Positions 23,792 through 29,606 of a stretch of 29,606 nucleotides of DNA are shown piece by piece. Origin of the DNA: JBDHUJ01 sp039809105. Lineage in GTDB: Bacteria > Patescibacteriota > Saccharimonadia > Saccharimonadales > UBA4665. The notes below the pieces were generated by a model. It had not been told where the DNA came from, made no database searches, and was given only the letters and a program-made list of their open reading frames with translations. The position numbers and the translations under genes are program-made. Each line of letters starts with the position of its first letter. Position 1 is the first letter of the stretch. The stretch lies in contig JBDHUJ010000022.1 in the NCBI GenBank assembly GCA_039809105.1, forward strand, positions 1 through 29,606, read 5' to 3'.

Positions 23792-24576
23792 TATGACACC
23801 GCTCCTCGTGGAAGTTCAAAAGTAGCGACGAGTGGCAAGTGGTCGGATACATCGACGTCCGGGCAGTTGCGGTCAACGATAACTAGGTCCTTGCTAGCGT
23901 AAATCATGTCGACGACCGCTGTGGCGTACCCGGGGTCACTCTTGCGGCGCATATTGAATGACGTCGTAAGCGAGTCGCCGAAGACGTTCGTAAGGCTTTC
24001 TTCCAATCTACGCATGACCGGATTCGTATATTTTGCGTTCGTGTCGCCAGCGACGATAACGTGTTGTTTTCCGGTTGTCTGCTCAATGATGGTTTGGCTC
24101 ATCTTCTGTCGTTGTGGGCTGGGGTTGTCGCCGTCCAGATCCCAAACGCCTTGCAGATTAAAGATGTTAAGTTCACCTGCGTCTGTTTCGAGCACGACAC
24201 GCTGGAGATTCCGCGGTGTGGTCGGGAAGCCTGCGGGGTCGAAAGGGGCACGTGGGTCATTGACGTCATACTCTTGGTCGAAGAAAGTGACGGACCGATT
24301 CTTGATGGGAAAACGTGAGAGAACAGCATTGCCATTCGGTATTTTGCCCCATGGGTAGGCATCGAGAACTGCGGGTGCAAAGTCTTGGTAGGGGTAATTT
24401 AACCTTTCGTTAAGCGCCTCAAGCGTGCGGTAGTGGGCTGGCAGTGCGTTGTCGTCACTCTGGAATACTTCCTGGAGTACGACTACATCTGCATCTTGCT
24501 GCTTCAGGAAATCCAGTACATTGTCGAGCAGGATTCCTCCGAACCACAGGTTAAGGCAGACAAATTTGAACTTCAT
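23791..24576 (-). CDS. Endonuclease/exonuclease/phosphatase-family hydrolase
   Basis: 261 residues of the DNase I-like fold with every catalytic landmark: Asn 9 (CLNLWFGG), Glu 36 (VVLQE), Asp 178 and Asn 180 (AGDTNA), Asp 223 (VVDMIY), Asp 245 and His 246 (SDHLP). No signal peptide, so cytosolic. The fold covers DNA repair enzymes, sphingomyelinases and inositol or nucleotide phosphatases, and nothing here decides between them. The ATG follows the rmlB stop with no gap, and the stop shares a base with the Nudix start, which implies co-expression with rhamnose synthesis. Confidence 0.85.
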   Translation of the reverse strand: MKFKFVCLNLWFGGILLDNVLDFLKQQDADVVVLQEVFQSDDNALPAHYRTLEALNERLNYPYQDFAPAVLDAYPWGKIPNGNAVLSRFPIKNRSVTFFDQEYDVNDPRAPFDPAGFPTTPRNLQRVVLETDAGELNIFNLQGVWDLDGDNPSPQRQKMSQTIIEQTTGKQHVIVAGDTNAKYTNPVMRRLEESLTNVFGDSLTTSFNMRRKSDPGYATAVVDMIYASKDLVIVDRNCPDVDVSDHLPLVATFELPRGAVS

Positions 24577-25584
24577 TTACTGTCCTTGCTTTGCGTAGGC
24601 GGCTTCGACGGCTTGTTTTTGGGCTTCCCACCAGGCGCGGTTCTGGGTGTACCAGGCGATGGTCGCCTTTAGGCCTTCGCGCATGCCGTTGTTGTCGGTG
24701 TAGCGTGGTTGCCAGCCGAGTTCATTGCGCAGTTTGGAACTGTCCATGGCATAGCGCATGTCGTGGCCGGGCCGGTCGTTTACGTGGTCGTAATCTTTCG
24801 GATCCTTACCCATAAGTTCGAGTATCAGCTCTATGACTTGCCTGTTGTTCACGTGGTCGTTGTCAGCACCGATAATCCAGGTTTCGCCAATCGGGCTTTT
24901 ATCTAGAATCAAATGTACTGCTTCGTTGTGGTCGTCCACATGAATCCAGTCGCGGACTTGCTCGCCAGTACCGTACAGTTTCGGTTTGATGTCGCTGAGG
25001 ATGTTCGTAATCTGCCGCGGAATGAATTTTTCGATGTGTTGGTACGGACCGTAGTTATTTGAGCAGTTGCTGATGGTTGCTTTGACGCCGAAACTGCGCA
25101 CCCACGCCCGCACCAGGTGGTCGCTGCCGGCTTTGGTAGAAGAGTAGGGGCTCGAAGGATTGTACGGCGTGGTCTCTTTGAACCGGTCCGGGTCGTCGAG
25201 CTCCAAGTCGCCGAAGACTTCGTCGGTGGAAATGTGGTGCAGGCGCTTGTCATGCTTGCGCACGGCTTCCAAAATCGTGTAAGTGCCCACGATGTTGGTT
25301 TCGACGAACGGCCACGGATTTTTGAGCGAGTTGTCATTGTGGCTTTCGGCGGCAAAGTGCACGACGATGTCGGTTTCGCCGACCAGCTTGTCCATGAGTT
25401 CCGCGTCGCAGATGTTGCCCTCGACAAACGTAATCTTGTCTGTGATTGATTCAAGGTTCGCGGTGTTGCCAGCATACGTCAGCGCATCGATGACCGTGAC
25501 TTCGTACTCCGGCCGGTTTTTGACCGTATAGTGCACAAAGTTGCTGCCGATGAATCCGGCGCCGCCGGTGACTAAAAGTTTCAT
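24577..25584 (-). CDS. rmlB: dTDP-glucose 4,6-dehydratase
   Basis: Second step of dTDP-rhamnose synthesis. 335 residues. Cofactor motif GGAGFIGS (7-14), catalytic Thr 120-Asp 121-Glu 122 (STDEVFGD), Tyr 147 and Lys 151 (YSSTKAG), then SNCSNNYGPYQ and KLYGTGEQVRDWIHV. The common SHVDRS motif reads SHNDNS here. The long runs DLELDDPDRFKETTPYNPSS and VRAWVRSFGVKATISNCSNN closely resemble mycobacterial RmlB as I remember it. AAAGGAG precedes the ATG, which overlaps the galE stop as ATGA. Confidence 0.97.
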   Translation of the reverse strand: MKLLVTGGAGFIGSNFVHYTVKNRPEYEVTVIDALTYAGNTANLESITDKITFVEGNICDAELMDKLVGETDIVVHFAAESHNDNSLKNPWPFVETNIVGTYTILEAVRKHDKRLHHISTDEVFGDLELDDPDRFKETTPYNPSSPYSSTKAGSDHLVRAWVRSFGVKATISNCSNNYGPYQHIEKFIPRQITNILSDIKPKLYGTGEQVRDWIHVDDHNEAVHLILDKSPIGETWIIGADNDHVNNRQVIELILELMGKDPKDYDHVNDRPGHDMRYAMDSSKLRNELGWQPRYTDNNGMREGLKATIAWYTQNRAWWEAQKQAVEAAYAKQGQ

Positions 25585-26615
25585 GAATTCTCCTTTTTAC
25601 TATATCCGTTCGGGTTTTTTGACTGCCAGTTCCAGGTGTCGCGGCAAGCATCTTCCAGGCTGAGTTCTGTGTGCCAGCCGAGCTCGTCGGCAGCTTTCGA
25701 GGCGTCTGCGAAGCAGCTGGCGATGTCGCCCGGTCGCCGCGCGACAATCTCGTACGGAATCGGTTTGCCTGATACTTTTTCAAATAGCTTCACCATAGCC
25801 AGCACCGATGCGCCGGTGCCACTTCCCAGGTTGTAGACATTGTATGCCTCGGGCTCGCCGAGGTGCTCCAGAGCGGCTACGTGGCCCTTCGCTAGGTCGA
25901 CGACATGTATGTAATCACGCACACCGGTGCCGTCCGGTGTATCGTAATCGTTGCCATAAATGTTCAGCTTCTCACGCCGCCCAACCGCGACTTGGGCTAC
26001 AAACGGCAATAGGTTGTTCGGTATACCGTTCGGGTCTTCGCCGATGAGCCCGCTGGGGTGTGCCCCGACCGGGTTGAAGTAGCGCAGGATGGTAACGTCC
26101 CAGCTGTCGTCCGACGCGGCCAAGTCGTGCAGTATCTGCTCAATCATATATTTGGTTTGGCCGTAGGGATTCGTCAGCCCGACGCCAGCTCGAGCTGTTT
26201 CTTTGATAGGCAGTGTCTCCGGGTCGCCGTAAACGGTGGCAGACGAGCTGAAAATGAGCTTTTTGACATCGTGTGCCCGCATGACTTCACACAGCGTGAG
26301 TGTCGAATCGATGTTGTTGCGGTAGTACTGTAGCGGTTTGACGACCGATTCGCCGACGGCCTTCAGGCCGGCGAAGTGGATGACCGCGTCAAAGCGTTCG
26401 GTATCGAAAATCTTCTCCAAGGCTGGTTTGTCACACAAGTCTGTCTCGTAAAAAGTGACCGCCTTGCCGCTGATTTCTTCGACTCGCTTGAGCGATTCCG
26501 CCGAACTGTTCGAAAGGTTATCGGCCACGACCGCATCGTGCCCGGCCGCCAAGAGTTCGACGACGGTGTGCGAGCCTATATAGCCCGCGCCACCGGTTAC
26601 AAGTACCCGGCTCAT
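25581..26615 (-). CDS. galE: UDP-glucose 4-epimerase
   Basis: 344 residues from ATG 26615. The longer open frame adds 39 basic, non-family residues that read through the previous gene, so it is rejected. Motifs: GGAGYIGS (8-15), the active-site Ser/Thr strand IFSSSATVYG (121-130), Tyr 151 and Lys 155 (YGQTKYMIEQ), RYFNPVGAHPSG and the C-terminal NLGSGTGASV. It interconverts UDP-glucose and UDP-galactose, or possibly the N-acetyl forms. Overlaps the preceding mutase and following rmlB at ATGA junctions. Confidence 0.96.
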   Translation of the reverse strand: MSRVLVTGGAGYIGSHTVVELLAAGHDAVVADNLSNSSAESLKRVEEISGKAVTFYETDLCDKPALEKIFDTERFDAVIHFAGLKAVGESVVKPLQYYRNNIDSTLTLCEVMRAHDVKKLIFSSSATVYGDPETLPIKETARAGVGLTNPYGQTKYMIEQILHDLAASDDSWDVTILRYFNPVGAHPSGLIGEDPNGIPNNLLPFVAQVAVGRREKLNIYGNDYDTPDGTGVRDYIHVVDLAKGHVAALEHLGEPEAYNVYNLGSGTGASVLAMVKLFEKVSGKPIPYEIVARRPGDIASCFADASKAADELGWHTELSLEDACRDTWNWQSKNPNGYSKKENS

Positions 26616-27970
26616 TTGCTTGAGATGATGGCGGTTACTTTTTGGACGACTTCGTCGAGTTCGGCCTGGGTTTTTGCTTCGGCGTTCAGCCGCAGCACCG
26701 GTTCGGTGTTGCTGGCTCGCACGTTCAGCCACGCCTCGTTGCCCAGGTCTAGCGTGATGCCGTCGAGCGTGTCGACTTCGGCATCGGGGAAGGCGGTCTT
26801 GATTTGCTCCAATACGGTGTCTTTATCTTCGACCACGAAGTTCGTTTCCGGGATGGCGGCATAGAACGTATAGGCTTCACGCAGTTCCGACAGCTTCTTG
26901 CCGGTCAGCCCCGCGGCGTACAGGCCGATAACAGCACCGATAAGCCCGCTGTCGGCGTACCAGTTGTCGCGGAAGTAAAAGTGCCCACTGGCTTCACCAC
27001 CGAACGGCGCATTCTTCTCTCGCATGTCGGCTTTGATGTTGGCATGGCCCACCTTGCTGCGGTACGGCGTGCCGCCTTGCTCTTCGATGACTTTTACGAC
27101 GCTGCGGCTGTTGCGTGCGTCATAAATGATGTGCGAACCAGGGTGCAAGCGCAGGAAATAGTCCGCCATGATGGTCGACATCACGCCGCCGGTCAGCACC
27201 GTGCCGGTTTCGTCGACCAGGAATGCGCGGTCGCCGTCACCGTCGAAGGCAATGCCGCCGTCGAGCTTTTCGGCTTTGATTTTCGCGATAAGGTCGGCCA
27301 GTGTCTCGAACTTCAACGGGTTGGCTTCGTGGTTCGGGAATGTGCCGTCGAGTTCGAAATACAGTTCGGTGACTTCCCAGGGGACGTACGGTTCAAGTTC
27401 AGGGAAGATTTTGCCGGCCATGCCGTTGCCGGCGTCAACAGCCAGTTTGAGCGGTTTGAGTTTGCCGGTATCGATGAACGATAAGGTGTGCTGCACCCAA
27501 TCTTCGGCGACATCTTGCTGTTCGACACTGCCCGGTGTGGCCGCCGCGTCTTTGAACGTGCCGGCGATGACCGCATCGCGTATGTCTGCCAAGCCGCTCT
27601 CCAGGCCGATGGGCCGGGCTTCTTCGCGGCACAGTTTTATGCCGTTGTATTCACCCGGGTTGTGGCTGGCGGTGACCATGGCGCCACCGGCTAGCTTCAG
27701 GCTGCCCACCGCGAAATAAATCATGTCGCTGGTGACTTCGCCGATGTCTATGACGTCGCGGCCTTGTCCGGTCAGGCCCTGTATGACCGCATCGGCCAGT
27801 TCTGCCGAATCCGGCCGCATGTCGCGTCCAACGGCCACACTGCCCTCGTTTGGCAGCCAATCTGCCAGGGCCTTGCCGATTCGCTCGGCGACATCGGCAG
27901 TGAGCTCACTACCGACTTTTCCGCGTACATCGTACGCCTTGAAGATACTAGAAATGTTGCTGTCGTCCAC
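26612..27970 (-). CDS. manB: Phosphomannomutase/phosphoglucomutase
   Basis: 452 residues from GTG 27970, chosen because AAAGGAG lies 8 bases upstream and the family N-terminus (IFKAYDVRG) follows at once; the longer frame to 28054 has no ribosome binding site. Active-site Ser 102 lies in TASHNPGEYNGIK, the metal loop is DGDGDR (243-248) and the sugar loop GGEASGH (324-330). All four domains are complete. It supplies glucose-1-phosphate or mannose-1-phosphate for the operon it leads. manB/pgmB/algC names cannot be told apart by sequence alone. Confidence 0.93.
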   Translation of the reverse strand: MDDSNISSIFKAYDVRGKVGSELTADVAERIGKALADWLPNEGSVAVGRDMRPDSAELADAVIQGLTGQGRDVIDIGEVTSDMIYFAVGSLKLAGGAMVTASHNPGEYNGIKLCREEARPIGLESGLADIRDAVIAGTFKDAAATPGSVEQQDVAEDWVQHTLSFIDTGKLKPLKLAVDAGNGMAGKIFPELEPYVPWEVTELYFELDGTFPNHEANPLKFETLADLIAKIKAEKLDGGIAFDGDGDRAFLVDETGTVLTGGVMSTIMADYFLRLHPGSHIIYDARNSRSVVKVIEEQGGTPYRSKVGHANIKADMREKNAPFGGEASGHFYFRDNWYADSGLIGAVIGLYAAGLTGKKLSELREAYTFYAAIPETNFVVEDKDTVLEQIKTAFPDAEVDTLDGITLDLGNEAWLNVRASNTEPVLRLNAEAKTQAELDEVVQKVTAIISSK

Positions 27971-28042
27971 GGGGATTACTCCTTTGCTTACGTAAACGTG
28001 AGCCAAATAGGCTATCTCCACACTACCGCTCCATAGCGACCA

Positions 28043-28171
28043 TGTCAAATCCATGCTAGACTAAACAGCGTGAATCCGGGCAAACCTCCAGCAGGGGTGT
28101 CGGCAAGTACCGGGCAGCAAAATACGGAGCCCCCCTACTGCCGGTTAAAGGAAAGACGAACAAGGTAACGC
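28043..28171 (+). promoter_or_regulatory. Divergent promoter region and structured leader
   Basis: For the plus strand, TGC-TAGACT (28054-28062) resembles an extended -10. On the minus strand TTGACA (28048-28043) is a perfect -35 for the mutase operon, with only a weak TAGTGT at 17 bases. The leader before ATG 28172 is about 100 bases and GC-rich with competing pairings: CGG/CCG around GCAAGTA, or CCGGGCAG with CTGCCGG. It ends in AAAGGAAAGACGAACAAGG. No Rfam class was recognised. Confidence 0.4.
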
Positions 28172-28612
28172 ATGAAGGTAGTGATAGTAAGCGGCTATTT
28201 TAACCCGTTGCACGGCGGCCATCTCGACATGATAGAGGCGGCGCGCGCACTGGGCGACAAACTCATCGTCATCGTCAACAACGACAAACAACAACTGCTC
28301 AAAAAAGGCAAAATCATTCTGGACGAAAAAAACCGCCTGCGGCTCCTGCGCGCACTCAAAGGTGTTGACGAATCGGTACTGTCGGTAGACGAAGACCCGC
28401 CGGTTATCAAGACGCTCGAAATGATTGCCATACAGCACCCTGGCGATGAGCTTATTTTTGCGAACGGCGGCGACCGCGACAGCGAAAAGGCGATTCCCGA
28501 GGGCGATATCTGCCGCCAGTACGACATCGCCATGGTCTTCGGTGTGGGTGGCGCCAACAAGGCCGATTCTTCGACCCGTATCAACCAGGCTACCGGCCAC
28601 GAAGCCGCGTAA
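28172..28612 (+). CDS. Cytidylyltransferase-like nucleotidyltransferase (HxGH family)
   Basis: 146 residues, about the length of TagD/RfaE-C type enzymes. The nucleotide motif is GYFNPLHGGHLDMIEAAR with HGGH at 14-17, and the closing ISSTRI-like motif is DSSTRI near residues 130-136. These enzymes join CTP or ATP to a phosphorylated small molecule such as glycerol-3-phosphate, heptose-1-phosphate or phosphopantetheine. The middle (ANGGDRDSEKAIP) resembles the heptose adenylyltransferase loop. The natural substrate is unclear. AAGG (28159-28164 region) is the ribosome binding site. It diverges from the mutase operon. Confidence 0.78.
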   Translation: MKVVIVSGYFNPLHGGHLDMIEAARALGDKLIVIVNNDKQQLLKKGKIILDEKNRLRLLRALKGVDESVLSVDEDPPVIKTLEMIAIQHPGDELIFANGGDRDSEKAIPEGDICRQYDIAMVFGVGGANKADSSTRINQATGHEAA

Positions 28613-28620
28613 AGACATCC

Positions 28621-28722
28621 TGAACCACAGCAACCTTTCCGACGCCAGGGGTGCTTCGCCAGTAGCTTCGCTCCTGCCTCCGCGAGGCGACCCCTGCCTT
28701 ACGGAAAAGTGGCTGTGGTTCA
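28621..28722. repeat. 102-base imperfect inverted repeat
   Basis: The outer arms are 28621-28641 and 28702-28722 (TGAACCACAGC start, with three mismatched positions). An inner pair is CAGGGG (28646-28651) with CCCCTG (28691-28696), followed by CGCC with GGCG after a four-base bulge. It would fold as one long rod. No T-run follows, so it is not a simple terminator, and it lies a few bases after the nucleotidyltransferase stop. It may be a mobile-element relic or a dispersed palindrome. Confidence 0.6.
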
Positions 28723-28753
28723 AAAAGACGCCCTCTCCTGACACTGGTCGGAG

Positions 28754-28759
28754 TATACT
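28754..28759 (+). promoter_or_regulatory. Candidate -10 box for the peroxiredoxin-like gene
   Basis: TATACT follows the inverted repeat. No convincing -35 is present at the right spacing. It would start transcription near 28766, inside the open frame of the following gene. Confidence 0.35.
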
Positions 28760-28822
28760 GGCAGTATTACTGCAGCGAAATTCCCCACTGGCAAAAAGGC
28801 TCTCGAGACGGTCCGTAAACTC

Positions 28823-29380
28823 TTGCGGCCTGGCCAGGTGGCGCCGTCGTTCGCCGCTCGTGATGTGTACGGCAAGAAGGTCGACCTGCATGGGTTCCAG
28901 GGCGAGTATGTGCTGGTAGCGTTTATGCGCTACGCTGGCTGTCCGTACTGCAATCTGGCTATTCACCGGTTGGCGGTGGAGTATCCACTGTTGCAGCAAA
29001 GCGGGTGCGATGTGGTGGTGTTCGTGCAGAGCGAGCCGGGCGAGATTATCAAAAACATTTACGAACGGCACAAGCTGCGGCCGCCATTTCCCATTATCCC
29101 CGACCTCGCGAAGCGGTTTTACAAACTATACGGCGTTCGGTCGTCGAAGAAAATCTTCTGGCTCGGGCAAATAAAAACGCTGCCCGTGTGGCTGGAGAGC
29201 GTCGGCAAGCATGGCTTCAAGCAGGGAAAAATGGAGGGGGATAATTTTTTGGTACCGGCAACGTTCCTGGTGCGTACCAAGGACCGGACAATCGTCAAGG
29301 CTCATTACGGCGCGAGTTATTATGACCACGATATGTTTACTGACCTCTATGATGAACTGAACTTCGGCGACCCTACATGA
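28823..29380 (+). CDS. Peroxiredoxin-like (AhpC/TSA, thioredoxin-fold) protein
   Basis: 185 residues from TTG 28823. The frame stays open upstream to 28742, but no ATG, GTG or other TTG lies there, so TTG is chosen although no Shine-Dalgarno sequence is seen. The family start LRPGQVAPSFAARDVYGKKV is followed by a thioredoxin-fold core with FMRYAGCPYCN; Cys 40 and Cys 43 form a C-P-Y-C motif. This is the Prx-like/AhpC-TSA2 pattern, predicted to reduce peroxides or act as a thiol oxidoreductase in the cytosol. The C-terminal half (LPVWLESVGKHGFKQ, then VPATFLV) completes the fold. Confidence 0.82.
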   Translation: MRPGQVAPSFAARDVYGKKVDLHGFQGEYVLVAFMRYAGCPYCNLAIHRLAVEYPLLQQSGCDVVVFVQSEPGEIIKNIYERHKLRPPFPIIPDLAKRFYKLYGVRSSKKIFWLGQIKTLPVWLESVGKHGFKQGKMEGDNFLVPATFLVRTKDRTIVKAHYGASYYDHDMFTDLYDELNFGDPT

Positions 29381-29384
29381 TTGA

Positions 29385-29434
29385 GGAAGGGGCTCGCCCC
29401 TCCCAACTTGTTCCGAAGTGAATTCGGAACAAGT
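29385..29434. terminator. Two hairpins after the peroxiredoxin-like gene, possible terminator
   Basis: A GGGG-CTCG-CCCC hairpin (29389-29400, extended by flanking pairs) begins 9 bases after the stop. A perfect 12-base stem follows, ACTTGTTCCGAA (29406-29417) with TTCGGAACAAGT (29423-29434), loop GTGAA. The downstream tract is C-rich with few T, so termination would be non-canonical. Confidence 0.4.
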
Positions 29435-29435
29435 C

Positions 29436-29503
29436 TCCCTCCCCCTAAAGCTCGCCTATCGGCTTGTTCGCTGCGCTCAATAGTTTCCCTCCCCCTAAAG
29501 CTC
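29436..29503. repeat. Direct repeat pair in the 3' intergenic region
   Basis: The 18-base sequence TCCCTCCCCCTAAAGCTC occurs at 29436-29453 and again, identical, at 29486-29503, with start points 50 bases apart. The region 29381-29529 otherwise holds no gene that I can support. Confidence 0.6.
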
Positions 29504-29529
29504 ACTGCCGTTAACTTAAGCCCCCCACC

Positions 29530-29606
29530 CTAGAACACCGTTTTCCGCTGCCGCTTCCACCAGCCCAGCAGGTGGTTGCTTGACCGCTGTTCTCGCGGGG
29601 GCTTCC
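29530..29606 (-). CDS. Possible 3' end of a minus-strand gene, cut by the window edge
   Basis: Reading in from the edge on the minus strand, one frame gives 24 codons ending in TAG (29532-29530), with a C-terminus rich in basic and aromatic residues (NHLLGWWKRQRKTVF). The other two minus frames are also open over this short stretch, so the frame choice rests only on its protein-like composition. No function can be assigned. Confidence 0.3.
   Translation of the reverse strand, partial: KPPREQRSSNHLLGWWKRQRKTVF

Noticed and set aside
26616..26732. 39-residue N-terminal extension of galE
   Set aside because: Basic, low-complexity and entirely within the preceding mutase gene; GalE starts at the Rossmann motif.
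28072..28150. c-di-GMP-I, cobalamin, ZTP or glycine riboswitch in the leader
   Set aside because: Short similarities such as GGGCAAACC are present, but the conserved cores of these classes are missing.
28145..29071. Open minus-strand frame of 308 codons opposite the nucleotidyltransferase and peroxiredoxin genes
   Set aside because: The plus-strand proteins have clear HxGH and CPYC motifs. The antisense translation has no recognisable motif and spans a gap with an inverted repeat.
1..29606. CRISPR array, tRNA, rRNA or complete insertion sequence
   Set aside because: No regular direct-repeat and spacer pattern, no gap suited to a tRNA or rRNA, and no transposase-like reading frame was seen.

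Overview
This window is a cell-surface polysaccharide locus. It reads with the standard genetic code (TGA is a stop throughout), has roughly balanced base composition, is densely packed, and is full of 1-4 base stop/start overlaps. My best guess, by inference only, is a Patescibacteria/CPR genome, most likely Candidatus Saccharibacteria. The reasons are several poorly characterised secreted and membrane proteins, starts that look leaderless, and dTDP-rhamnose enzymes that resemble actinobacterial ones from memory. An unusual actinobacterium is not excluded.

Layout. (1) 1-636: the likely 5' end of a minus-strand gene (1-46), a decayed piece of a beta-propeller-like repeat gene (118-498), and structured DNA just upstream of a good promoter. 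(2) 640-3634, plus strand: an ABC-2 polysaccharide exporter (Wzm, Wzt with a C-terminal carbohydrate-binding domain) and a methyltransferase with a coiled-coil tail. (3) 3627-12984, minus strand: a DUF2142 membrane protein, a SAM methyltransferase, a membrane-anchored protein with a Ser/Thr/Pro-rich stalk, a large secreted protein with four Ig-like modules, and three GT2 proteins (four GT2 domains). (4) 13038-16932, plus strand: an FAD-dependent oxidoreductase, a membrane GT2 (GtrB type), a soluble DPM1-like GT2, and a second copy of the SAM methyltransferase. (5) 16776-18776 region, minus strand: a large GT-C-like membrane protein (16929-18776). (6) 18886-20468, plus strand: an SDR epimerase/dehydratase and a TIM-barrel isomerase. 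(7) 20456-27970, minus strand: one tight nine-gene operon, in transcription order phosphomannomutase/phosphoglucomutase, galE, rmlB, endonuclease/phosphatase-family protein, Nudix hydrolase, rmlC, rmlD, rmlA, gtrA. A 73-base double-hairpin repeat interrupts it between rmlD and rmlA. (8) 28055-29606: a structured leader, an HxGH nucleotidyltransferase, a large inverted repeat, a peroxiredoxin-like protein, a hairpin-rich tail, and possibly the 3' end of a minus-strand gene.

How it works together (inference): the sugar-phosphate mutase and RmlA-D make dTDP-L-rhamnose and GalE makes UDP-galactose. The GT2 enzymes assemble a rhamnose-containing glycan on the cytosolic face. The methyltransferases may cap it. 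Wzt recognises the finished chain and Wzm exports it. GtrA, the GtrB-like GT2 and the GT-C-like proteins could add side groups outside the membrane through lipid-linked sugars. No initiating phosphoglycosyltransferase (WecA/WbaP type) or ligase was recognised here.
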